Below, piece after piece: positions 15,101 to 21,336 of a stretch of DNA of 21,336 nucleotides. The position numbers and the translations under genes were made by a program. A model generated the notes under the pieces. It was not told the DNA's origin, did not search any database, and worked only from the letters and a program-made list of their open reading frames with translations. Position 1 is the stretch's first letter, and every line of letters begins with the position of its first letter. Where the stretch lies: positions 1 to 21,336 of the IMG/VR virus record IMGVR_UViG_3300028831_000218; one strand, given 5' to 3'. Source of the DNA: a virus.

Positions 15101-18100
15101 CGCGCACCTCCTTGAGAGAAGCGATCTGGGCGTCGCTGCTAGCGCCCACTATGTTCTGGGCGTCCTGCAGCTGCTTGCGCTGGTCCTCGGACAAAGCGGC
15201 GGGGTCCAGCTGACTCAGCTGGTTCAGAGTGTCGTGAGCTTGCTGGATAGAAGCCAGCGTTACCCCAGCCTGCTCCTGCACGCTGTGGCTGAGAGCTTTG
15301 ACGCCTGCCTCAGCCTTTTCGGCGGTGTTGAAAGCGTCCTTAAAATTGTCAAACTGCGCTTGGGCGGCAGCCTGCGCCTCCTGGGCAACCACGTCCCCAC
15401 GGCTGCTGGTGAGGGCCTGTATGGCGGCCGAGGAGTTGAAGATCTCACGGTTAAGGTCCCGCACGGCCTCCATGGCACGGCGGATGTCCTCAATGTTGGA
15501 GTCCACCGCGCCGGCACCGCCGCCGGACTTGCCCTTGCCCTTGCCGCCGGTTCCACCCGTATCTGCGTCAGGAGGCTTGATTCCAGCTGCTTGATTGTAG
15601 CCCTTGATGAGCTTCTGCTGATACTCGTAAAACTTCGGCCCCTTCCAGTTAGGATCGAGACGACTAGCTGAGGCCAGCGAGTCCAGCACCGTCTCTGCAT
15701 TAGAGGCAGTTCTGAGCAACTCAGCTTTCTGACGATCAGAAGCCGCGCCTGACGTCATGGCGAAACTTCTTAGTCTAGCCGCGGACTCGTAGACATTCTT
15801 ATACTGAGCTTCAGTGCGTATGCTGCTAGGGTCCAGCTGTGTGGGAGTTCCTCCTTTCTTAGGGGCTACCGTCAGCTGACGGTAGATTTGATAAGGCTCC
15901 CCAGTGAGGCGCTGACCCCCCACCATGAGAGAACCTCCGCTACGGGCTGCTCTTAATCCTCCCTTACCCGCCCCTGTGGCAAGATCATAGATAGTACCTA
16001 AAGCTCCCAAAAGAGGATTAACTTGGGAAAGAGCTCCCCCAATCCTAGGAGTGTAGGTACCGGGAATCTTCTGGCCCGACTTTACCGGAGTGTACACAGC
16101 GTCATAGCTAACAGCTCCTGCCTTAGCTAGATTCAGCTCTATCTGAGCAGCGGCTGCTTTACGCAGAGCAATAGCATGCTGGTCCAACGTGGCATTTGAG
16201 GAATCAAGGTAGGCAGTGTAGGCAGCAGTCACCTGACTGCCCTGCGAAGAAGTACTATTTAGCCCATTAAGGGCTTCCTGAGCGAGATCACTCTCGGACT
16301 TAAGAGAACTCAGATACCCCACCACTGCGGATATGGCGATGCCAATAGCCACGAAGGGTATGGACATAAGAGCAGCCCGTAGAAGATTTACCGTACCAGT
16401 GGCGACACCCGCCGCCACTCCCATGGCGCGCGTACCTATGGAAGCGGTGTTTGCTCCAGCGGCAGCCACTATGGTGGCCTGACCTGCTTGCTGCGTAGCT
16501 GCGGTAAAACTGCCGAGGCCTCCAGTGACTATGGAAGTCGCACCTCCGAGGGAACCAAAAGCCCCACTTGCTGTCTTTACTCCCGAAGCAATGTTGCTGG
16601 TCTTAACCGCTGCTCCCTCAGCCGCGGAGCTAACGGCCCCGAGGTTACTGACCACTATGCCCGCATTTTGCCCAAAACCTCCCATGGCGGTGCCGGCGTT
16701 CATAGCCGCCTGGCCAGTCTTGGTAGCCGAGACTACCGCAGTGTCCATGGAACCAGCCAGTTTACCAACCGTGCCCGAGGCAGTATTACTTACTATTCCT
16801 AGAGAATTCAGCTCTCCCCTGGCTAGGGTCACACTGCGGGTGGTCCCGTAAAAGTTCTCGCGCAGCTTAGTGGCCTGCCCGCCTACGGAAATAAGGCCCG
16901 GCACCGCATTCTGGGCGGCGTTAGCCGTAGTCGTCACTGCTCCGGCCAAGTTCTGAGTCATACGTGCCGATTGCTGAGCACTAGCCTGGAAGGCCGTCAG
17001 GGCGCTAGAGCCTCCTGCCGTCACAGTGTTAAGGGCCGTCATCTGCCCGGCCGCGGCGGCGGCGGCAGTACCGGCCCCCGTGGTGGCTCCCGCAGCAGCA
17101 GTGGCGCTAGTGGCCTGAGAGGCGCTGGCAGCAGCAGCCCGATTAGTAGCATCGGCGTAAGCCTGCATTCCACCGGAAGCTTCTTTACCCGCGGAACCGG
17201 CCGCAGCTGTGGTTGCCGCGACCGCAGGACTGGGGCCGACTACTCCAGAGTAGCCTTGACGATAGCCAGTCTTAAATGTGTCGGTAGTAGCTACCTTGGC
17301 TGCTCCAGCCTTCTCACGAACGGCCGGCCCGACCTCTGACAGCTTACTAACGCCCGCGAGGTTAACTGCTGCCTGAGTAGCCCACTTGAGACCAGCCGCT
17401 CCCGCCAGACCTGACAAAGCAGCGACTAAAAAGTTGACGTTATCTCCCACGAATTTGAAGAGCTTGCCCAAGCCCTGCAGGACTACCGCTAAACCTTCAG
17501 ATTGCAGCAACTTAGTGATGCTGTCCGCTATGTCAATTAAACCCTTGTTGAGTCCACTCTCACCCAAACCGCTGGCCGCAAAGGTGAAAGCGTTACGGAG
17601 ACGATTAAAGGCTGCGTCAACTGTCGCGCTAGCCGTTTTGGCGCTCTCGGCAAACTCGTTCTGTAGAGAGTCTGCTAGATTGAGCAGACCCTCGTGCAGC
17701 TTCTCACCACTGATCAACCCCTTCTTCATTTGAGCGTCCAGCTCCTTGGTGCTGATACCCAGAGCAGCAGCCATACGGCTGAAAGCTCCCGGTAGACGAT
17801 CACCAAGCTGGCCCCGCAGCTCCTCCGCCTGCAGCTTGCCCTTGGACATGATCTGGCCCAAGGCCCGGAATATACCGTCCATATCACTCGTGCTGAGTTG
17901 CAAGGCTCGGCCAGCGGTAGCGAAACCGCTGAAGATACGCTGAGCATCCGCTATAGTAGTTCCGGTACCCTTTACTCCACCAAGGAAGCGGCCGTAGCTC
18001 TCAGCCAGAGAAGTAAACTCTAGGCCGAGCCTACTAGCTGTCTTCTGCAAATAATCAAATTGATTAGCCGCCTGAGTACTGCTGCCGGTGGCGGCCTGCA

Positions 18101-18956
18101 GCTGAGCGCGTATCTTAAGAACGTCGTTGGCCGCGTTGATAATAACCTTGGCACCCAGAATGCCGCCCAAGGTGCGGAAGGCCGTCTGCGTGTGGATGAG
18201 ACTGTTGCGCAGCAGGTCACTCTCCTGCCGGAACTGCCGGATGCCGCTGGTGTCCACCTTACCGCCCAGCTGACTGACGCCGCGGGTGCTGGGAGCCTGG
18301 ATCTGGGCTCCGCTGATCTGGCGCAGCCGCGTAAAGGACTGCGTCACCCGGTCCACCGCCGCGGCAAAGGCGATAAACTGCTCGCTGGTACCGGCCAAGC
18401 CGCGGGGCACGCCCTTGAACGTGGAGAGGGCGAGGAACAGCTTCTCCAGGTTGGCCCCGGCGTTGGCGCTGGGGCCGCGGAAGCCGCCCAAGGCGTTAAG
18501 GAAGCTCACCACGCGGGGGCCTACGCCTGCCACCCGGCCCATGCTGTTGAGGGCGGTGACGAGCTTCTGAAGGTTCACGCCGGCCTGCGGAGTGGGGCCG
18601 TTGTAGCGCGCGGTGGCGGCCAAAAAGTTAGCCAGTCCAGCGCCGCCCGGCGCGCGGATGGTGCCCGCGGCCTTGAGGCCGTTGAGCAGCAGCAGCGTGT
18701 TGTCCACGCTAATCTTGGTCGGCCCCTTGAAGCCGTTGAGCGCCTTGCTTAGCGAAGTGAGGCTGTTGACCGCCTCCTGAGGCACCGTGCGCAGCCCGGT
18801 CAGCTGGTTGAAGGCCGCCGTCATGCGCTTGGCGGCCTCCACCACGCCGCCCTCCATGCTGGTGGCGGCTGCCTTTATGCTCTCAAAAGACTTGACGATC
18901 CGCTCAGCGCCTGCTTCCGCGCTAGAGCCATCAATCCTCAGTTCATAGTCTGCCAT
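12183..18956 (-). CDS. Tail tape measure protein
   Basis: A 2257-residue tape measure protein, which sets tail length, fills the tube and is expelled during DNA delivery. Residues about 255-460 match the tape-measure N-terminal domain: VLKIRAQLQAATGSS, YLQKTASRLGLEF.SLAESYGRF, IFSGFATAGRAL.LS..DMDGIFRALGQIMSKGKLQAEELRGQLGDRLPGA, KKGLISGE. Three approximate 36-41 residue repeats precede it. Hydrophobic stretches lie at about residues 480-515, 862-890 (SIPFVAIGIAISAVVGYL) and 1760-1790 (Gly/Ala-rich). Between about 520 and 840 the chain is Ala/Thr/Gly-rich, and about 1150-1480 is long charged helix with coiled-coil character. With the usual about 0.15 nm per residue the tail would be about 340 nm. 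The ATG at 18956 has no close Shine-Dalgarno sequence; TAGGA is 13 nt upstream. No lysozyme or peptidase motif seen. Confidence 0.95.
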   Translation of the reverse strand: MADYELRIDGSSAEAGAERIVKSFESIKAAATSMEGGVVEAAKRMTAAFNQLTGLRTVPQEAVNSLTSLSKALNGFKGPTKISVDNTLLLLNGLKAAGTIRAPGGAGLANFLAATARYNGPTPQAGVNLQKLVTALNSMGRVAGVGPRVVSFLNALGGFRGPSANAGANLEKLFLALSTFKGVPRGLAGTSEQFIAFAAAVDRVTQSFTRLRQISGAQIQAPSTRGVSQLGGKVDTSGIRQFRQESDLLRNSLIHTQTAFRTLGGILGAKVIINAANDVLKIRAQLQAATGSSTQAANQFDYLQKTASRLGLEFTSLAESYGRFLGGVKGTGTTIADAQRIFSGFATAGRALQLSTSDMDGIFRALGQIMSKGKLQAEELRGQLGDRLPGAFSRMAAALGISTKELDAQMKKGLISGEKLHEGLLNLADSLQNEFAESAKTASATVDAAFNRLRNAFTFAASGLGESGLNKGLIDIADSITKLLQSEGLAVVLQGLGKLFKFVGDNVNFLVAALSGLAGAAGLKWATQAAVNLAGVSKLSEVGPAVREKAGAAKVATTDTFKTGYRQGYSGVVGPSPAVAATTAAAGSAGKEASGGMQAYADATNRAAAASASQATSATAAAGATTGAGTAAAAAAGQMTALNTVTAGGSSALTAFQASAQQSARMTQNLAGAVTTTANAAQNAVPGLISVGGQATKLRENFYGTTRSVTLARGELNSLGIVSNTASGTVGKLAGSMDTAVVSATKTGQAAMNAGTAMGGFGQNAGIVVSNLGAVSSAAEGAAVKTSNIASGVKTASGAFGSLGGATSIVTGGLGSFTAATQQAGQATIVAAAGANTASIGTRAMGVAAGVATGTVNLLRAALMSIPFVAIGIAISAVVGYLSSLKSESDLAQEALNGLNSTSSQGSQVTAAYTAYLDSSNATLDQHAIALRKAAAAQIELNLAKAGAVSYDAVYTPVKSGQKIPGTYTPRIGGALSQVNPLLGALGTIYDLATGAGKGGLRAARSGGSLMVGGQRLTGEPYQIYRQLTVAPKKGGTPTQLDPSSIRTEAQYKNVYESAARLRSFAMTSGAASDRQKAELLRTASNAETVLDSLASASRLDPNWKGPKFYEYQQKLIKGYNQAAGIKPPDADTGGTGGKGKGKSGGGAGAVDSNIEDIRRAMEAVRDLNREIFNSSAAIQALTSSRGDVVAQEAQAAAQAQFDNFKDAFNTAEKAEAGVKALSHSVQEQAGVTLASIQQAHDTLNQLSQLDPAALSEDQRKQLQDAQNIVGASSDAQIASLKEVRDAQNITYEQGEKVILDYLTATQRLNAEKKKEAEIVKQIAESEFERATKTGDTLVGTAVRGVSAKGVDLVTAALEGGRALREAQARQEAQVAAKGVNPENYQNRVDDLTREKMAVLDVADAIQASTDARSAEVEIMNLQAEASLYAHGAREQDIEDTLELIKLQRELREKGLNNVNINAEVAARTELIKTRREAEKSKEIFTKLQQVGQDFADAIVDGFREGAESGKSFLKTIGGIFKDLKKTILDFVLYNPLKQFLGQMFTGTLNNALNAGKTAVSSDTGQILSMNNPVQGVMGAGGFLAAATAGIPVLSSLFDSGNRNNNPVTYATGSPSLSRITSGLMSAAGSQIPDDNFGVQPIVVTATKPETPLNPLTTFNSATSYFEPLKRLFSSKRAVTDPKTGVTSMVSNFKTLTDGFKDIGSAFKGTAQTFGARLGALGKGLGKVAGVAGQAFAAFEVGSQIGKALGLGRVGSKVLGGAAAGAQFGPVGAAVGAVVGLGLGLLGHSKKPQAKGSITVGEDGRLKLGTITSKDKGDRQGVQDAADATSGFFTRVADQLGSYLRAGDYGTFGTAKKIKGDVKTFYSTTGAVDKKGRPKGTAGVDYLIGTPDELAAFALKTQINAGKFADLNPIYQTIAKNSTAKTADDLSQDLGVGKSYLDFVDLAKVTTQLEKQNQDLTKSYNSLLRQSKALGISTNDLTNAYNKMLKQQKDDFNFSISQGILGITDPIMGEYNQLIKDYQNSVRDANAVGGDLAEVERYYGLQRTELVKKYAEQATNSIKSAADDLLRQLTATDSSPLAPQTIFSNAQAAYGGLTSQIASGDYSHVDQLGQLSQDYLSAAQTLYSSSTDFFSVFTQVTDFLKYVSANAPADASGLATATNPEDLPALPSIAEIQQQILDANSAVVANTASTAAATAATTTATQDVGATLTETNVLLQQMLDSLAAQGIDPSTVNLSGSGFNPFDLSTIDWTGIY
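18408..18758 (-). repeat. Three internal repeats near the tape measure N-terminus
   Basis: Residues about 67-100, 107-142 and 148-183 share a pattern L..AL..(F/Y).GP...A..NL.KL..AL, for example LNALGGFRGPSANAGANLEKL against FLAATARYNGPTPQAGVNLQKL. They come before the tape-measure domain proper and are helical and amphipathic. The first copy is the most diverged. Confidence 0.7.
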
Positions 18957-18969
18957 GGGCCGCTCGGGG

Positions 18970-18983
18970 TCCTAGGTGGCGGG
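18970..18983 (-). other. 14-nt leader element before the tape measure gene, shared with the holin leader
   Basis: On the minus strand CCCGCCACCTAGGA precedes the tape measure ATG by 13 nt; the same 14 bases occur at 4179-4192, 9 nt before the holin ATG, where TAGGAG serves as the ribosome binding site. The rest of the 58-nt leader holds nothing else I can identify. Function unknown; chance identity is possible. Confidence 0.35.
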
Positions 18984-19014
18984 GCTGACTGCCGGTTACG
19001 GGGGAGCTTCTACC

Positions 19015-19389
19015 TCACTTCTTTGGGGTGTGCGGCGCGGCGCTTTTGCTCTTGGCCTTGGCCGCGTGGTCGGCCAAGTAGATCTGGTCCAGCCGCTGGA
19101 CGTGGTGCAGCAACTCGTCCCGCTCGTCCGCGTCTTCAATACCACGGAAGTCCGAGTAAGCCAACACCTCTGCCAGACTAATGGGCTGCGGCCCGGCAAA
19201 GCCCATCTGCCGGCTGCTGCTGAGGAACATATAGGCTTCCCACACCCACACCAAGTCAGGCCACAGCTCCGGCCTGCTCTTCAGAATGGGGAAGTCCTCG
19301 GGGTTCTGGCCGCGCTCTATAACGTCGCGGCGCATCTGCTCAAGGTCGGGCGGCTTGGGCTTTAGCTCCCAGCGGAGGAGCTCTGCAAG
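19015..19389 (-). CDS. Tail assembly chaperone, frameshift extension (GT-type product)
   Basis: The downstream frame of the tail assembly chaperone pair. In lambda-like systems the G and GT products bind the tape measure protein and recruit tube subunits, and GT is made by a -1 ribosomal frameshift. Here the frame is open back to the slippery site: after GGG-AAA the next codon is CTT, and 18 codons (starting LAELLRWELKPK) join in frame to the ATG at 19335 and run to TGA at 19015. The extension is 124 residues, so the fusion is about 260 residues. The chain is helical, with RRDVIERGQNP, WPDLVWVWEAY and a basic Lys/Ala tail. The ATG at 19335 lacks a good ribosome binding site, so independent translation is less likely. 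It sits directly before the tape measure gene, as expected. Confidence 0.85.
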   Translation of the reverse strand, partial: LAELLRWELKPKPPDLEQMRRDVIERGQNPEDFPILKSRPELWPDLVWVWEAYMFLSSSRQMGFAGPQPISLAEVLAYSDFRGIEDADERDELLHHVQRLDQIYLADHAAKAKSKSAAPHTPKK

Positions 19390-19417
19390 TTTCCCTCCTC
19401 CTCCTTCTGCTCCTCCT
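19362..19417 (-). promoter_or_regulatory. Programmed -1 ribosomal frameshift signal
   Basis: Reading the minus strand: a purine tract with repeated AGGAGG (about 19417-19396) can pair with 16S rRNA. Next is the heptamer GGGAAAC at 19395-19389, in the correct X XXY YYZ phase (codons GGA AAC). A 6-nt spacer TTGCAG follows. Then comes a stem-loop with arms AGCTCCT (19382-19376) and GGGAGCT (19370-19364) around the loop CCGCT. The zero-frame stop TAA (19364-19362) ends right at the base of the stem. All elements of a bacterial -1 frameshift site are present at typical spacing. Confidence 0.88.
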
Positions 19418-19796
19418 GTTGGTAGGTAGCCCGCTCCATGCTGGCCGTCAGGATCTCGTCGCGGAAGTCCGGGTAGCGCTGCATCATCATGAGGACGTTG
19501 TCCTCAGTGCAGGGCAGCTCAGTATCGCGGTTGTCCGGATTCGGAACACCCTCCCAACCCACGATGACGGCCTTGGCCAGCTGCGCGTTGAGCATGCGCT
19601 CCTGAATCTCATCGGGGATGTCCTGACCACGGAACTGCTTGGCGTAAGGCTTCTCCAGCCTGCGGCGGACGTCCCGGGACTTCTTGCAATTCAGACGCCG
19701 GAGCTGGACTTTGATTCCGTCGCCGAAATCGACCCACTGGCCTTCTTCCTCAGCGACTTTGTCCGTGCTGTAGCGGTCGAAAAACTTGCTGGGCAT
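19362..19796 (-). CDS. Tail assembly chaperone (G-type)
   Basis: A 144-residue acidic/basic mixed protein, the zero-frame product of the chaperone pair. It has an N-terminal beta-type segment (WVDFGDGIKVQLRRLN), a basic helix (KSRDVRRRLEKPYAKQF), AKAVIVGWEGV near residue 80 and a central helix with MMMQRYPDFRDEI. The motif A..VIVGWEG is familiar from phage tail assembly chaperones that act on the tube protein. The C-terminus is Glu/Gln-rich and encoded by a purine tract ahead of the slippery site; eight residues follow the slip before TAA at 19362. The ATG at 19796 has AAGGGAA about 9 nt upstream. It lies between the tube gene and the tape measure gene, the standard place. Confidence 0.85.
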   Translation of the reverse strand: MPSKFFDRYSTDKVAEEEGQWVDFGDGIKVQLRRLNCKKSRDVRRRLEKPYAKQFRGQDIPDEIQERMLNAQLAKAVIVGWEGVPNPDNRDTELPCTEDNVLMMMQRYPDFRDEILTASMERATYQQEEQKEEEGNLQSSSAGS

Positions 19797-19844
19797 GTCG
19801 GTATGTTCCCTTCTACAGAGAGTCTAGAGTATTCAGGAGGGCGG

Positions 19845-19889
19845 TACTCTACCTCAGCCGGGGGAGAGGAGCCGGCCGAGGTAGAGGTA
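19845..19889 (-). other. Large stem-loop between tube and chaperone genes
   Basis: In the 125-nt gap between the tube gene stop and the chaperone start, arms 19845-19861 and 19872-19889 pair as 5 bp (GCCGG/CCGGC), one A/C mismatch, 9 bp (CTCTACCTC/GAGGTAGAG), a one-base bulge and 2 bp, with a 10-nt purine loop. No T-run follows on the minus strand, so it is not a standard intrinsic terminator. It may attenuate transcription, protect the 3' end of the abundant tube mRNA or be a processing site. Confidence 0.6.
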
Positions 19890-19921
19890 ACGCGGCAGTC
19901 AGGCGGTTGGCAAGCGCGGCG

Positions 19922-21307
19922 TTACGCCACGTAGTCAAACCGACTGAGCAGCACGGTGTAGTCGCGGCCGTTGAGAGTGTCCCGCAGAGCCTGGAAGCCC
20001 AGATTTGCGAACAGATCCGTGTCGATGCCGGTCACCTCGGGCACGCCGCTGCTGTACTTCAGCCGCGGAACGTCCCAAATTTCTGCGCGAGAAGTGGAGG
20101 CGTCCCTAAAGGCAAAGGCGCAGCTGCTGGCCGTGTTATTGATCAGCTTGGCCAGCAGAGTCTCGTCGCCGAAGTAGGTGTTCAGGTTGCCCGTGAAGTT
20201 GCTGCGGCCCTGACCAATGCCGATGGCACCGGGGCTGCCCACGGCGTTCTGGGCGCGCAGATTATTCTCCAGGGAGAACCCGAAGCTGCTGACGTAGTTG
20301 GGCGTGGTCACGGTAGCGCCGCCCTCCAGCAACCACGGAATGCTGTTGCTGCTGTCCAGCACGTTGCCGGTGGGCGGGGTGATGGTGCTGGCACCGCTGT
20401 CACGGCTGCTGGTGAAGCCGGTGCTGTCGCTGCCAAGGAAAGTCAGGGTAGCGGTGATGACGGCGCGAGTGTCGCCGCTAACCGCCAGCGTGCCTACCTC
20501 CATCCCGCGGAAGTAGGTGTAGCGGGTGCCAGCGTCCAGCTGGAACTGCTCCTCAATGCGGTAGCTGAACGGAGTGGTGCCGTTGCGGACGGTGTCCCCG
20601 AAGTAGACGCGGATGGTCTTGGACGCGCCGGCGTCGGCAGCAAAGGTGCCCACCGTGGCGTCAAAGCTGAGGCGGTTGGCGGCGATGGCGCTCACCCGGC
20701 AGTAGGTGTTGGTGGCGGCGGTGGCGAAGCTGTAGGCACCACCCTCGCTGCTGATCTTGACCCACTGGCCGACCACGAGGCCGAGGGTGGTGAAGTTGAG
20801 AGTGGTGCTGGTCAGCGCGTTGCCGCCGCTGGTGGTAGCCACGATGTCGCCGCTGGCTCCCTGCAGACCCACTACCTTCACGCGGGTGGTGGCCGCGGGA
20901 GCAGCGTCCACCGCGCCGCCGGCGATGGTGATGCTGGTGGCACCGCTGCCGCTGACGGCAAACAGGCCGTTGACGCCGGCCACAGTGCTGCCGCTAACCC
21001 GGATCAGGTGGCCCACCACAAAAGCAGTGCCGGTGGCGTTGATGGCGCTGCCGCTCAGCACGCTGGTGGCCGCCAGAGTAATGGTGGTGGCGCTGGTGGC
21101 GGTGATGCGGGTGGCGCTTGCTCCATACTCCCAGCCGGCCCCGTTGTACACCTCCGGCTGACGCAGCCAGTAGTTGCAGAACGCGCCCTCTAGGAATATA
21201 TCCATGTTCTCAAGGCTGTACTCGGTGGCCACGTCGCCCCCGGCGTCATAGCCCGTGAGAATAAGGTCCTTGATCTGGCGGGTGGAGTCTATCTCGTTGC
21301 TAACCTC
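19922..21307 (-). CDS. Major tail tube protein, N-terminus missing
   Basis: The subunit that polymerises into the tail tube. The frame is open to the contig end, giving 462 residues from 21307 to TAA at 19922. The first residues seen (EVSNEIDSTRQIKDLILTGY, then DVATEYSLENMDIFLEGAF) are conserved tube-protein N-terminal sequence. The GTG at 21232 is therefore an internal codon, not the start. The C-terminal half has IEEQFQL, YTYFRGMEVGTLAVS, ITATLTFLGSDS and SFGFSLENNLRAQNAVG, a pattern of the Phage_tube_2 type. Residues about 65-238 of the visible chain hold two Ala/Thr/Gly-rich beta domains inserted into the tube fold. Only a few N-terminal residues should be missing. It is followed by a strong stem-loop and the chaperone pair. 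Confidence 0.88.
   Translation of the reverse strand, partial: EVSNEIDSTRQIKDLILTGYDAGGDVATEYSLENMDIFLEGAFCNYWLRQPEVYNGAGWEYGASATRITATSATTITLAATSVLSGSAINATGTAFVVGHLIRVSGSTVAGVNGLFAVSGSGATSITIAGGAVDAAPAATTRVKVVGLQGASGDIVATTSGGNALTSTTLNFTTLGLVVGQWVKISSEGGAYSFATAATNTYCRVSAIAANRLSFDATVGTFAADAGASKTIRVYFGDTVRNGTTPFSYRIEEQFQLDAGTRYTYFRGMEVGTLAVSGDTRAVITATLTFLGSDSTGFTSSRDSGASTITPPTGNVLDSSNSIPWLLEGGATVTTPNYVSSFGFSLENNLRAQNAVGSPGAIGIGQGRSNFTGNLNTYFGDETLLAKLINNTASSCAFAFRDASTSRAEIWDVPRLKYSSGVPEVTGIDTDLFANLGFQALRDTLNGRDYTVLLSRFDYVA
20594..21115 (-). repeat. Two related beta domains inserted in the tube protein
   Basis: Two segments of about 85 residues, encoded at about 21115-20858 and 20851-20594, share a layout. 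Each has a start rich in T/A/S (ITATSATTITLAA against NALTSTTLNFTTL), then (F/L)VVG(H/Q)(L/W)(I/V)(R/K)(V/I)S, a glycine-rich loop with a conserved Asn, a short strand (FAVSGSGATSITI against CRVSAIAANRLSF) and a closing strand (TTRVKVVG against SKTIRVYFG). They look like an internal duplication of an Ig-like or beta-sandwich decoration domain. Confidence 0.6.
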
Positions 21308-21336
21308 AGATCGGAAGAGCGTCGTGTAGGGAAAGA
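21308..21336. other. Illumina adapter sequence at contig end
   Basis: The last 29 bases begin AGATCGGAAGAGC and continue as the reverse complement of the standard TruSeq read 1 adapter with no mismatch over the whole 29 bases. This is untrimmed library sequence, not phage DNA. Confidence 0.97.

Noticed and set aside
15260-15700. 146-codon minus-strand frame within the tape measure gene
   Set aside because: Ser/Arg/Pro-rich out-of-frame shadow without start signals; the tape measure frame continues through it as coiled-coil sequence.
19333-19335. ATG as independent start for the second chaperone frame
   Set aside because: No good ribosome binding site, and the frame is open back to a well-formed slippery site; frameshifting explains it better. 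A minor internal start cannot be excluded.
19907-21193. 428-codon open frame on the plus strand
   Set aside because: It is the antisense of the tube gene. The product is a low-complexity Ala/Gly/Val chain with no recognisable domain, while the minus frame is a clear tube protein. GC-rich coding creates such long antisense frames.
21230-21232. GTG as start of the tube gene
   Set aside because: The frame is open upstream and encodes conserved tube-protein residues (NEID..RQIKDLILTGY) that end only at the adapter.

Overview
The window is part of a tailed phage genome, or a prophage of the same kind. It has the long non-contractile (siphovirus) tail plan and most likely infects a Gram-negative, probably proteobacterial, host. 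The tail-type evidence is a tube protein, overlapping tail assembly chaperones joined by a -1 frameshift signal, a 2257-residue tape measure protein and a large tail-tip protein. The Gram-negative evidence is an Rz/Rz1-type spanin pair with a lipobox and a second small lipoprotein. Every supported gene is on the minus strand, so transcription runs from high to low coordinates. Genes are tightly packed: no gap exceeds about 125 bases and several genes overlap or nearly touch. I see no tRNA, rRNA, CRISPR array, insertion sequence or attachment site.

Layout in transcription order. 21307-19922: major tail tube protein, 5' end missing. 19796-19015: tail assembly chaperones in two frames, linked by a GGGAAAC slippery site followed by a stem-loop. 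18956-12183: tape measure protein. 12170-5538: a 2210-residue tail-tip protein with a hub-like N-terminus and a long chain of carbohydrate-binding-like domains strung on a repeated linker. 5530-4421: a DUF4376-type protein and an unrecognised protein. 4391-3432: a lipoprotein, a holin-like protein and embedded Rz/Rz1 spanins. 3413-3054: a small protein resembling the missing C-terminal end of the hub family. 3048-2536: a zinc-knuckle plus winged-helix regulator. 2459-1623: a discoidin-like virion protein. 1620-1: an SNF2-type helicase cut by the window edge.

The genes work together as a late module (tube, ruler, chaperones, tip, lysis), followed by a regulator, another probable virion protein and a DNA-metabolism helicase. 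The most unusual feature is that the hub-type tail protein appears split. Its N-terminal part carries about 1800 residues of adhesin-like modules. Its C-terminal part seems to be a separate 119-codon gene about 2.1 kb downstream, beyond the lysis genes.

The last 29 bases (21308-21336) match Illumina adapter sequence. They are not biological and mark a contig end inside the tail tube gene.
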